64,000 nt of DNA, taken from positions 1,024,501 through 1,088,500 of the forward strand of contig NZ_CP123622.1 in NCBI RefSeq assembly GCF_029873255.1, given 5' to 3'. Below, in pieces: positions 54,682-63,448 of the stretch; within the stretch, counting starts at the first letter, position 1, and each line of letters starts with the position of its first letter. The position numbers and the translations under genes were made by a program. Source of the DNA: Pigmentibacter sp. JX0631 (GTDB lineage: Bacteria; Bdellovibrionota_B; Oligoflexia; Silvanigrellales; Silvanigrellaceae). The notes below the pieces were generated by a model. The model did no database searches. It was not told the DNA's origin and saw only the letters and a program-made list of their open reading frames with translations.

Positions 54682-54740
54682 CTGCCTACTTAAAACATAG
54701 AAAAGATTTCTAGTCAATGAGAAATTGGAAGGTAAAAATA

Positions 54741-54769
54741 CTGACAAATAATCTAATTTATGATAGTAA
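54741..54769 (+). promoter_or_regulatory. possible lysC promoter
   Basis: CTGACA (54741-54746) and TAGTAA (54764-54769) are separated by 17 bases, a sigma70-like arrangement. The predicted transcript would start near 54776, giving a leader of only about 20 bases before the GTG start of lysC. That leaves no room for a lysine riboswitch in the transcript. Confidence 0.35.
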
Positions 54770-54797
54770 AATTATACCCATTAATTAGGAGTTAATT

Positions 54798-56039
54798 GTG
54801 CAAGAAAACTCTACACTACCAATCACTAATCAAATTAAAAATCAAATTATAGGTCCTGTTTTTAAATTTGGCGGAACAAGCATGGGCTCGATTGAAAGAA
54901 TTGAGCATGTTGCCGATCTTTGTTTAAAATTAAAACCTTCCGCAATTGTAGTTTCTGCTATGTCAGGCGAGACCAATAGACTCGTATCTTTAGCGAATAA
55001 AATATCTGAAAGAATAGACGTACCAGAATACGACATGCTTGTTGCAAGTGGAGAGCAAGTTTCTGTTTCTTTATTAAGTCTTGCCTTGCGGAAAAGAGGC
55101 ATTGAACCCATGCCAATGCTAGCTCCCACAGCAGGAATATTAACCGATGCGCAATTTTCAAGAGCTAATATTTTGCAAGTTAAAGGTGAAGCCATCAAAA
55201 TAGCTTTAGAAAAAGGGTTGCTGCCAGTAATTGCAGGATTCCAAGGCGTTACAGAAGACGGTCAATTAACTTCATTAGGCAGAGGAGGTTCTGATACTTC
55301 AGCAGTTGCTATTGCAGCAGGTATAGGAGCCAAAGAGTGTATCATTTATACTGATGTAGATGGGGTTTTTACAACCGATCCAAGAATTTGCAAAAAAGCT
55401 CGAATTATTCGCAAAATTAACTATGAAGAAATGCTTGAAATGGCAAGCCAAGGAAGCAAAGTATTGCACATAAGAAGTGTACAACTTGCTGCAAAATGGG
55501 GAATTCGTTTAGTAGTTAGAAATACTTTTTCAAGTGATGAAGGAACAGAAATGAGTACAATTGACGAACCAATTGAAGGAGAAATCGTATCAGGAATTGC
55601 AGCTTCACAGAATGAAGCTTGGATCCAGGCTACTTGCCCAAACTCTCCACAATTTAACTTATCTAATGTTTTTGATTTACTAGCTAAAAAAGGAATCAAT
55701 GTTGATATTATCAATCAAGCAGAACACAATAATCATCTAAAAATTAGCTTCACAATTACACAAACAGACTCAAATCTAGCTATGGAATCATTGAAAAAAG
55801 AATTTCCCGCCATCACTCTTAATTTAAGAGAAGACGTAGCTAAGATTTCCATAGTTGGTGTTGGAATGCGAACACATGCTGGCGTTGCAGCTAGAATGTT
55901 TAAAACTCTCGCAAAAAGTGGAATAGATATTTTGCTAGTAACCACATCGGAAATAAAAGTTGGCTGCCTCATACTTCGGGAAAAAGTACCTCAAGCCGTT
56001 AATGCTTTGCATGAAGAGTTTATTCCAAGTCCTGAATAA
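54798..56039 (+). CDS. lysC: aspartate kinase
   Basis: A 413-residue enzyme phosphorylating aspartate, the first step towards lysine, threonine, methionine and diaminopimelate. The start is GTG 54798 with TAGGAG upstream. KFGGTSMGS (23-31) is the kinase signature, SAMSGETNRLVSLA and LGRGGSDTSAVA bind ATP and aspartate, and YTDVDGVFTTDPR follows. Residues about 275-410 are two ACT domains (WIQATCPNSPQFNLSNVFDLLAKKGINVD and ISIVGVGMRTHAGVAARMF), the site of feedback inhibition. The length suits a monofunctional enzyme without homoserine dehydrogenase. Confidence 0.94.
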   Translation: MQENSTLPITNQIKNQIIGPVFKFGGTSMGSIERIEHVADLCLKLKPSAIVVSAMSGETNRLVSLANKISERIDVPEYDMLVASGEQVSVSLLSLALRKRGIEPMPMLAPTAGILTDAQFSRANILQVKGEAIKIALEKGLLPVIAGFQGVTEDGQLTSLGRGGSDTSAVAIAAGIGAKECIIYTDVDGVFTTDPRICKKARIIRKINYEEMLEMASQGSKVLHIRSVQLAAKWGIRLVVRNTFSSDEGTEMSTIDEPIEGEIVSGIAASQNEAWIQATCPNSPQFNLSNVFDLLAKKGINVDIINQAEHNNHLKISFTITQTDSNLAMESLKKEFPAITLNLREDVAKISIVGVGMRTHAGVAARMFKTLAKSGIDILLVTTSEIKVGCLILREKVPQAVNALHEEFIPSPE

Positions 56040-56103
56040 AAAATAATCTATCCCTTTTAAAATAAGTTAAATTGATTAAAAATCATTCAGTTAGTTTGAT
56101 AAT

Positions 56104-56832
56104 TCATTCAGCACGTAAAATTTCGCCAGCTTTCAAACCTGTCAGCTTTTTTAGCCGATGAACAAACCACCAAATACCCAACATTGAAATAGCCATTTTA
56201 GGAATGGCCACTACAAAATGACCTTTCCAAGTCATCTCAGCTAATTCTTTGTTAAAAGCTTCTGTCTGCGCTGGGCTTACAATAATGTTGATGGCTAATA
56301 TATAATTTAAAACACCTCCTAAAAAGAAAGCCCCACCAAAAACCATTGTAATTTGCCATATTAGAGCTTTAAAAGCCTTTTGTGCATTATTTGCTGCTAA
56401 TTTTTCTTCTAATAATTCAGTTTTAAAAATATTTTCATTATAAATCAAATAATTAACAAATGGCTTACCTACCCACGCTGAAGCTATTGTAAATATTCCT
56501 AAAAAAGTAGGAATAGCCGCTTCTTGAATTGCAAACCAAAATCCATCTAATTTATAAAACGCAAATATTCCTTTAATTAAAATACTAACAATACCTAATA
56601 TTGCTATGGGGCTAGCTTGTTTTCTCTTCATGAAATCATAAACGCCATAACCTAGTGGAAAGATAAGGGCAATAATTAGAGTTTTTAAAGGATCGAAAGT
56701 TGTATTGAGTTTATTTAAAATAAAAACAGGTATAACAACATAAAAAATAATTGAAACAAATAAATTTTCTTTTACTTTTGGCTGCGTTGTAGGCTGTTTG
56801 GCTATGTTATCAATTCTTTGTTTATTTTCCAT
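56104..56832 (-). CDS. VC0807-like integral membrane protein
   Basis: About 242 residues from ATG 56832; upstream in-frame codons have no ribosome site. Five or six hydrophobic segments are seen (VSIIFYVVIPVFILNKL, PLKTLIIALIFPLGYGVYDF, ILGIVSILIKGIFAF, PTFLGIFTIASAWVGKP, LIWQITMVFGGAFFLGGVLNYIL, IPKMAISMLGIWWFVHRL). The pattern of P-G-YG-YD-xxRK after the second helix resembles the VC0807/septation-A-like family, whose function is not established. It converges with lysC. The assignment is tentative. Confidence 0.55.
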   Translation of the reverse strand: MENKQRIDNIAKQPTTQPKVKENLFVSIIFYVVIPVFILNKLNTTFDPLKTLIIALIFPLGYGVYDFMKRKQASPIAILGIVSILIKGIFAFYKLDGFWFAIQEAAIPTFLGIFTIASAWVGKPFVNYLIYNENIFKTELLEEKLAANNAQKAFKALIWQITMVFGGAFFLGGVLNYILAINIIVSPAQTEAFNKELAEMTWKGHFVVAIPKMAISMLGIWWFVHRLKKLTGLKAGEILRAE

Positions 56833-56972
56833 AATAGCTTTCTTTAAATGAAGGATAAGCATCAAAAAGATGTAGTTTAGCATAAATTCACGAAAAGTAA
56901 ATTTTTCAATAAAGTTCACTAAATATTAAAACGATATCTTAGTTCACTAGATTTTTTTAATTGAGGGTTGTT

Positions 56973-57572
56973 ATGAAAGAATTTAATCTTGAAGTATTTA
57001 ATAACAGCAATCAGACCCAAGTCTTGACATTTATTAACAATAAAACAAAAGAACTAGGTTTTGATATGGCTTCCCGACCTGAAACTGGGGCTTTACTAAG
57101 AGTTCTAGCTGCTTCAAAACCCAATGGTAAAATTCTCGAAATTGGTACAGGCACTGGGTACGGAACAGCTTGGCTGTTAGAAGGAATGGATGAAAATTCT
57201 CAACTAATTAGCATTGAAGCGAATATAAATGTACAAAATGTTGCAAATGAAATTCTAAAAAATGACAAAAGAGTTCAATTACTGAATGAAAATGGATCTG
57301 AATTTTTAAAAAAGCAGCAATTACATTCTTTTGATATTATTTTTGCAGATGCTTTTCCAGGCAAATATGAATTACTTAGTGAAACTTTAAATCTTTTAAA
57401 ACCTGGTGGAATTTATATAGTTGATGACATGTTACCTCAACCAGATTGGCCTGCAGATCATTTTCCACTTGCTCAGTCAGTCATAGAAAATTTGAAAAAA
57501 TTAACTAATGTAACATCAGTAGGATTACATTGGTCCAGTGGACTAATATTAATGGTTCCGAAATTTAAGTAA
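56973..57572 (+). CDS. class I SAM-dependent O-methyltransferase
   Basis: A 199-residue methyltransferase from ATG 56973 with GAGGG upstream (a TTG at 56961 is rejected). DMASRPETGALLRVLAAS leads into ILEIGTGTGYGTAWLLEGMD, a clear SAM-binding motif I, then LISIEAN for the ribose, FDIIFADAFPGKYE and GGIYIVDDML. This arrangement suits small-molecule or carboxyl/hydroxyl O-methyltransferases. It is the first of four closely spaced plus-strand genes, 9 bases before the PLP enzyme, and divergent from the membrane protein, so a promoter should lie at about 56840-56970. Confidence 0.8.
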   Translation: MKEFNLEVFNNSNQTQVLTFINNKTKELGFDMASRPETGALLRVLAASKPNGKILEIGTGTGYGTAWLLEGMDENSQLISIEANINVQNVANEILKNDKRVQLLNENGSEFLKKQQLHSFDIIFADAFPGKYELLSETLNLLKPGGIYIVDDMLPQPDWPADHFPLAQSVIENLKKLTNVTSVGLHWSSGLILMVPKFK

Positions 57573-57581
57573 AGGTAGTTC

Positions 57582-58850
57582 ATGAAAGAAGCTTATAATT
57601 TAATAAAAAAAATAGATGAAGAATATTGGAAAAAATTCAGAAATGATTTTATTCTTGATCCAAATTTTATTCATTTATCACTTGCAATCCAAGTTTCACA
57701 CAGTATTCAATTAAATAAAGAAATTGATAAATATAGATCTATGATCGATAAAAATCCTGACTTAATGCGAAGAGAAAGACATTTTCATACTGGAGAAACA
57801 ATTACTGCTGCAGCAAAATATTTGAATACAAGTAAAGATTTAATTGCTTTGACAGAAAGTTCGACAATGGCAATGGCCATTGTTTTAAATGGATTTATTT
57901 TTAAAAAAGATGATGAAATAATTACTACTGATAGTGAGCATTATTCGCTAGAAAAATTGTGTGAATATAACGCAGTAAGACAAAATTTAAGTATAAAAAA
58001 GTTTGAATTAAGTAAAGTAATAAAAGGAATTAAAAAAGAACAAATAATAAATGGAATTTTAGATAAAATTACAGATAAAACCAAATTAATTGCAATATCA
58101 TGGGTTAATTCTAAATATGGATTAAAAATGCCAATAAAAGATATTGCAAAAAAATTAAAAAAAATAAATTTCTCTCGCTCTGAAAATGAAAAAATTCTTT
58201 TTTGTGTTGATGGTGTTCATGGATTTGGTGTCGAGGCGTTTCAATCAATCCACGAACTTGATGTAGATTATTTTGCTGCAGGTTGCCATAAATGGCTTTT
58301 TGGTCCAAGAGGTACCGCTATTCTTTGGGCAAGTGAAAAAGGGTGGAAAAGAATAGAACCTACTATTCCATCTTTTGAGAAAATAGCCTGGGATATTTTT
58401 TTATCATGGGAAAATAAAAAGTTTAAAGAAGAAGAATTACTGAAATCAAAATTTTGCACACCAGGAGGGTTTAAAAATTTTGAGTATATTTGGGCTTTGA
58501 AATATGCTTTTGAAAATCAAGAAAAAATTGGAAAAATTAATATTTATAAAAAAATAAAATATTTAGCAGATATTTGTAAAAAAGAGTTAATTAAAATTAA
58601 AAATTTAGAACTCATAACACCATTAAATAGTGAATTATCCTCTGGTTTTATTTGTTTTAATTTCACTGGGATTGAGCCATCTTCAATTGTGAAAAAAATG
58701 TACGATAAAAATATAATTATTGGTCAGTCACCTTATAAAGATACTTGTTTACGAATAACACCTAGTATTTTTAATACTGAAGAGGAAATTATTACAGCTT
58801 GTAATTTGCTAAGAATAATAATTAAAGAGATTAGAAATGAAAAAAGATAA
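57582..58850 (+). CDS. class V PLP-dependent enzyme (isopenicillin-N-epimerase/cysteine-desulfurase-like)
   Basis: A 422-residue fold-type I enzyme. TESSTMAMAIVLNG (91-104) forms the phosphate pocket, CVDGVHGFGVEAF (208-220) has the conserved Asp210 and His213, and AGCHKWLFGPRGTAILW (233-249) contains the PLP-binding Lys237. FCTPGGFKNFEYIWAL is typical of CefD/EgtE-like members. There is no cysteine loop like that of NifS/IscS, so desulfuration is not indicated; epimerisation, C-S lyase or transamination chemistry is more likely. AAAGG precedes ATG 57582, and its end overlaps the next gene by 14 bases. Confidence 0.78.
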   Translation: MKEAYNLIKKIDEEYWKKFRNDFILDPNFIHLSLAIQVSHSIQLNKEIDKYRSMIDKNPDLMRRERHFHTGETITAAAKYLNTSKDLIALTESSTMAMAIVLNGFIFKKDDEIITTDSEHYSLEKLCEYNAVRQNLSIKKFELSKVIKGIKKEQIINGILDKITDKTKLIAISWVNSKYGLKMPIKDIAKKLKKINFSRSENEKILFCVDGVHGFGVEAFQSIHELDVDYFAAGCHKWLFGPRGTAILWASEKGWKRIEPTIPSFEKIAWDIFLSWENKKFKEEELLKSKFCTPGGFKNFEYIWALKYAFENQEKIGKINIYKKIKYLADICKKELIKIKNLELITPLNSELSSGFICFNFTGIEPSSIVKKMYDKNIIIGQSPYKDTCLRITPSIFNTEEEIITACNLLRIIIKEIRNEKR

Positions 58851-60333
58851 TTACTATGATATTGCAATTATAGGTGGAGGTGCTCAAGCAACTGCTTTTA
58901 TTTCAGGAATTTATTCTAATTTTATTAAAAAAAATATCGAAAAAAAAATCAAAATTATAGTTATAGATAGAATAGAAAATTATGGTTGTGGAAAAGTTTA
59001 CAATCAAGATTATCCATGGCTCTTAATGAATACTCCTAGTACTGATTTATCCATAAATATAAATGATTCTAATGACTTTAAAAAATGGTTGCAAGCTAAT
59101 TCTAAAACTTTAGAGCTTTCAGAAAAAAATATTGAATATGTTCCACGCAAAATTTTTGGATTTTATTTAAAAGAAAAATTAGAATTCTTTATTGAAGAAC
59201 TTAAAAAGAAAAATATTGAAATAATAAAAAAAGATTCCCTAGCAAAAAAAATTAATTTAGATAATTATGAAAATAAAGTTACAATAACATTATCAACAAA
59301 TGAAAAAATTTATTGTAATTTCACAGTTTTAGCCAAAGGGCATGATGATTTAAATGATCCATATAAATTAAAAGGAAAAAAGAATTATATTCACAACCCT
59401 TTTCCAGCAATTAAACATCTTGCCAATTTTCCTAAAGATTGTTCAATCGGTATAATAGGGAGTAATTTAACCGCAATTGACATAGCTTTAACATTGGAAA
59501 AACTTGGACATAAAAATTTTTATATGTTTTCAAGAACAGGAAAACTTCCTGAAGTAAAGGGGAAATACTTAAAAAGCGAAGAACCAAAATATGCAAATTT
59601 AAAAAATATAATTAGATATAAAAATGAAAACCTTACACTAAAAGATCTCTTAAAATTTATAAGAAAAGAAATGTACGGACATAAATTAGACTGGAGGGAA
59701 ACTCTATTTTCAAAAAGTAAAGCAAATGAGAAAGATTTATTTATTAAAAAAATAAAGTTAGCGAAAGAAGCTCCTACTCCATTTAATGTTATACTTGGGA
59801 TGATACCTGAATTCGCTAAAACTTGGCGGTTTGTTAAAACTTCTGAGTTTAATAAGTTTATGAATCTCTATTATTCTAAAATTCATCAAAAACATGGTGC
59901 TATACCACTAATAAATGCTGAAAAAATTGAAACCATGCTATTAAATAATATACTTCATATAAGAGATAATATTCAACTTATTGAAAAGAAAGAAGATCAC
60001 TTTTTAATTTATTCAAATAAAGAAGCTATCAAATGTGATTTTGTTATTAATGCCTCAGGCCCTTTAAGAAAAGTATGCCACGAGAATCAAGGACTATTGA
60101 AAGAATTATGTGCAAAAAATTATATAAACGAAATTGACATAGGGGGGATTATTACAAATCCAAAAAATGGTAAAATATTAAGTATAAATAAATTGTGTGA
60201 GCAAAAAATTTTAGCAATAGGACATAATGCTGAAGGAACGCATCCCTTTATAAATAATTTTGCTTGGATTCTAGAAACAACAAATGAAGTTAGTTTATCG
60301 CTGCTGAATGAGGTATTATATGGAAAAGTATAA
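58837..60333 (+). CDS. FAD/NAD(P)-binding protein (FAD_NAD_bd_9 type)
   Basis: A 498-residue flavoprotein-like enzyme. IAIIGGGAQATAFISGI (9-25) is the FAD Rossmann loop, YGCGKVYNQDYPWLLMNTPS the family's variant of the GxGxAY--d-p-hLLN-p motif, and SIGIIGSNLTAIDIALTLEK near 207 the NAD(P) loop. FVINASGPL and LAIGHNAEGTHPFINNFAW near the C-terminus resemble the closing FAD contacts. Relatives are poorly characterised; some occur in natural-product clusters. It is translated in overlap with both neighbours. Oxidation of an amino acid or of the cassette's intermediate is a guess. Confidence 0.72.
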   Translation: MKKDNYYDIAIIGGGAQATAFISGIYSNFIKKNIEKKIKIIVIDRIENYGCGKVYNQDYPWLLMNTPSTDLSININDSNDFKKWLQANSKTLELSEKNIEYVPRKIFGFYLKEKLEFFIEELKKKNIEIIKKDSLAKKINLDNYENKVTITLSTNEKIYCNFTVLAKGHDDLNDPYKLKGKKNYIHNPFPAIKHLANFPKDCSIGIIGSNLTAIDIALTLEKLGHKNFYMFSRTGKLPEVKGKYLKSEEPKYANLKNIIRYKNENLTLKDLLKFIRKEMYGHKLDWRETLFSKSKANEKDLFIKKIKLAKEAPTPFNVILGMIPEFAKTWRFVKTSEFNKFMNLYYSKIHQKHGAIPLINAEKIETMLLNNILHIRDNIQLIEKKEDHFLIYSNKEAIKCDFVINASGPLRKVCHENQGLLKELCAKNYINEIDIGGIITNPKNGKILSINKLCEQKILAIGHNAEGTHPFINNFAWILETTNEVSLSLLNEVLYGKV

Positions 60334-61585
60334 CTCCCAACTCCAGGGTACAATTTGTATTGTAGATGCATATTCAACAGGAAAGAAATTATTACATGAA
60401 TTTAGTAAATATGGTAAAAAATGTATCCATATAAAAAGTACAGAAAAAGAAGAAGATGATCATAAAAGAACGGAATTTATTGCAGAGTTAACATACACAG
60501 GAAATTTATTCTCTTTAAAAGATGAACTAAAAAAATTTAATCCAGAATTTATTATTGCTGGTTCTGAAATGGGTGTAGAACTTGCTGATAAATTAAGTGA
60601 AGTATTTAATATTCAAAAATGTAACAACCCTCTTTCAACGGCATTAAGACGCAATAAATACTTTATGCATGAAAAATTAAAAGAAGCAAATTTAAAAGCA
60701 ATAAAACAATTTAAATCAAAAAATGTTTTAGAAATTATGAATTGGGCAGAGGTAAATAAAAAATGGCCAGTTGTTGTAAAACCACTTAATAGCGCAGCAA
60801 GTGATGGTGTAACTATTTGTGGAAATACAAATGAAATTGAACAGGCATTCAGTAGAATTATGTATCAAGAAAATAAATTAGGTATAAAAAATGAAGAAGT
60901 ATTAATTCAAGAATACGTTGAAGGTACGCAATATTTTGTAAATACTATCAGTTGGAATGGTAAACACTATATTTCAGATATTTGGAAACAAAATAGAAGA
61001 AGATTAAAGGATAGAGCATTTTTATTTGAATCCATGTCTTTATGTGACAGTGAAGGGGAATTAGAAAAAGAATTAATTGAATATACAAAAAAAATTCTTG
61101 ATGCTTTAGAGCTTTCGCATGGCGCTGCTCATAACGAAATTATAATTACAAAAGATGGACCAGTTTTAATTGAATTAAATGCCAGACTAATGGGGGCATC
61201 AATTGAGGATGAGGCATTTAAACAAGCATTGGACATGACTCAAGCAGAAATTCTTGCTTTAGCATATTCAAATCATGATTTATTTTTACAAAATTATGCT
61301 GATAAAAAATATTTAAAAAAACAGCATTTGCATGAAGTTTCATTTATTTACGAAAAAAATGGGATACTTTTAGATTTTCCTAAAAAGTATAGTATTGAAA
61401 GAATGTTTTCCTTTTTTTGTTTTTCTGGATTAAATCAAATTGGTAATGCTGTAAAAAAGACTGAAGATACCTTAGGTCATCCTGGATATGTTTATTTAGT
61501 TCATCATGAAGAAGAAATTATTTCTAAAGATACGGAGCAAATTTTAAAATGGCAACGAAATAATGAATTATTTATTATTGAATAA
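60320..61585 (+). CDS. ATP-grasp carboxylate-amine ligase
   Basis: A 421-residue ligase from ATG 60320 with GAGG 6 bases upstream; ATG 60308 overlaps that site. The N-terminal domain (1-100) is a pre-ATP-grasp fold. WPVVVKPLNSAASDGVTICG contains the ATP-binding Lys and glycine loop, VLIQEYVEGTQYFVNTISWNG the adenine strand, and GAAHNEIIITKDGPVLIELNARLMGA the metal-binding Glu/Asn pair. This set is typical of L-amino acid ligases such as BacD and related dipeptide synthetases. It closes the four-gene cassette and suggests an amide or dipeptide product. It converges with the next gene. Confidence 0.83.
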   Translation: MEKYNSQLQGTICIVDAYSTGKKLLHEFSKYGKKCIHIKSTEKEEDDHKRTEFIAELTYTGNLFSLKDELKKFNPEFIIAGSEMGVELADKLSEVFNIQKCNNPLSTALRRNKYFMHEKLKEANLKAIKQFKSKNVLEIMNWAEVNKKWPVVVKPLNSAASDGVTICGNTNEIEQAFSRIMYQENKLGIKNEEVLIQEYVEGTQYFVNTISWNGKHYISDIWKQNRRRLKDRAFLFESMSLCDSEGELEKELIEYTKKILDALELSHGAAHNEIIITKDGPVLIELNARLMGASIEDEAFKQALDMTQAEILALAYSNHDLFLQNYADKKYLKKQHLHEVSFIYEKNGILLDFPKKYSIERMFSFFCFSGLNQIGNAVKKTEDTLGHPGYVYLVHHEEEIISKDTEQILKWQRNNELFIIE

Positions 61586-61586
61586 A

Positions 61587-63221
61587 TTATCTTAATTTAA
61601 GTTTCCATACATAAAATAAAACTCCATTATGTTGTTCGCCTAAAGAAGCAAGACGGTCTGAATTATATGCAAAAGACATCTTTTGATTTAGAACTACCAC
61701 AAATATATTATTATTATAAAAGTATTCAGACATTTTCTTTGTATAGTAAGAGGTATCATTAATATTTTTTATTGAAAGTTCATATAATGAATCAAAAGAA
61801 CTATCTTTAGGACCTTCATTTGCATAATATGCAGTCGTTTTAAAAAATGAGAAATTTTTATTAGGATCATTTGAAGAAAAACCAAATCCTGTCCACCAAA
61901 GAACATTGGTATCATTTTCTGAAAATTTAGGATAATTTAAATCTGTATCGTAAAATTTGACTTGAATTCCTACATCTTCAAGCTGCTTTTTTATCTCTTG
62001 AATATAAGGAAGCGAATTAATATTCTTAATGTTAGCCCAATATGTATGAACGTGAAATATTTTATTTTTCCAAAGTGAATGTGGTATAGAATTCAAAAGT
62101 TGCTTTGCTTTTTCAACATTTTGTTTATTTAATGGTTTTTGAATTCTATATTCTTTTAGTGCACTAAAAGCTGGGATCATTTGATCTTCAGGTATAATTT
62201 CTTTGTATAAAGAAGTGTTTGCTATTTTTTCACGGTCCAAAGCAAGAGAAATTGCTTCTCTAAATTTTTTATTTTTTCCTAATTCCGTTCTAAAATTAAA
62301 AAGGAATCCACCATTTGAGTAAATATTAGGGAAAATTATTTTTCTGTCAGTACCTGATTTTCCTCTGCCGCTATCTCCTAATAAAATCTTAATATCACCT
62401 TCGTCTTTACTACTAAATATAAATCTAATATATTTTGGTATATCTTCTTTACGATTAAATTTTTTTAAAATAAATTCATACTTTTCCCAATTTACATATT
62501 CAACTTTATATTTTCCAAAACCAACCGGATATTTTTTCCAATTTGTATAAGATTTATCTAATTCTTCTATAGGTACAATAGGTATTCTTCCTATAGAAAC
62601 TTTATTCAAGAAAAATTTGTTTCTCCATTTTAATTTAAAAATAATATTGTAATTGTCAACGACTTCTATTCCTTTTACTAGACCAGTTGGATAGTTTATT
62701 GAATTAATCTCAGTAAATGGAAGATTATTGGTATTTTTTAGTTCTTCAATGCCTACAATATCATTTAAAAGGGATGTTACTACAGAATTTTTTTTATTTT
62801 GTAACAAAGCTCTTAATATTGAAAACTCAACATCATATGCTGTAACTTCTCTTTTGTTCTGAAACAAAACATTCTTCTTTAGAAAAGCTTGACATATATT
62901 ATCTTCACAGTAGTAACGTTCAATTAGTGAGTTCTGTTTAATTTCATCTGTAGTACTTGCTTCATCCCTTGCAATCAAACAGCCATGAACAGAAGCTGTA
63001 AAAGTTTCAATAACATGTGATACCGCCCTTGATGTATCCCACGGAATTTGGGGTATTTCAGAAAGATTAATTGTTATTGTTTCTTCTGCAGGAAATAAAA
63101 CCTGATAAGAAAATAATTGCTTTACTTTATTAAATATAAAAAAAACAAGAAAAGGGATCAATATTGCTAATGCAAATCTTTTTAAATCAATATTTTTAAA
63201 TTTCATTGCAAAATTTTCCAT
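61587..63221 (-). CDS. family 5 extracellular solute-binding protein (oligopeptide/dipeptide type), membrane anchored
   Basis: About 544 residues from ATG 63221; ATG 63206 is the alternative. A positively charged N-terminus precedes one hydrophobic helix (FALAILIPFLVFFIFNKV) with no lipobox, so the protein is probably tethered in the inner membrane facing the periplasm. REVTAYDVEFSILRAL, FREAISLALDREKIA and KQLEDVGIQVKFYDTD are SBP_bac_5 motifs that appear in the usual order. No permease or ATPase is adjacent. It converges with the ATP-grasp gene, their ends one base apart. The ligand could be a peptide or the cassette's product. Confidence 0.72.
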   Translation of the reverse strand: MENFAMKFKNIDLKRFALAILIPFLVFFIFNKVKQLFSYQVLFPAEETITINLSEIPQIPWDTSRAVSHVIETFTASVHGCLIARDEASTTDEIKQNSLIERYYCEDNICQAFLKKNVLFQNKREVTAYDVEFSILRALLQNKKNSVVTSLLNDIVGIEELKNTNNLPFTEINSINYPTGLVKGIEVVDNYNIIFKLKWRNKFFLNKVSIGRIPIVPIEELDKSYTNWKKYPVGFGKYKVEYVNWEKYEFILKKFNRKEDIPKYIRFIFSSKDEGDIKILLGDSGRGKSGTDRKIIFPNIYSNGGFLFNFRTELGKNKKFREAISLALDREKIANTSLYKEIIPEDQMIPAFSALKEYRIQKPLNKQNVEKAKQLLNSIPHSLWKNKIFHVHTYWANIKNINSLPYIQEIKKQLEDVGIQVKFYDTDLNYPKFSENDTNVLWWTGFGFSSNDPNKNFSFFKTTAYYANEGPKDSSFDSLYELSIKNINDTSYYTKKMSEYFYNNNIFVVVLNQKMSFAYNSDRLASLGEQHNGVLFYVWKLKLR

Positions 63222-63448
63222 ATTCAAAATTCTTAATAAATCATTCAAATATTAATTAGTAAAAAAAAAGATCATTGTCTATGCGATAAATAAAATTTTT
63301 ATCTCAAAACTCCACATTTATTAAATGTAATTTATGCAAAATATTTAAATTATTTCAGAATCAATCGAATATTATTACTATTTTTATAAAAAGTCAAATT
63401 ATTTTATCTAAGTTTAAAATATTGCAAATTTGAATCATAATTTTTTAT

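Noticed and set aside
54600-54797. Lysine riboswitch before lysC or SAM riboswitch before metN
   Set aside because: None of the conserved core sequences of these riboswitches could be found on the relevant strand.
55421-55972. Several minus-strand frames inside lysC
   Set aside because: They are antisense shadows of conserved aspartate kinase sequence.
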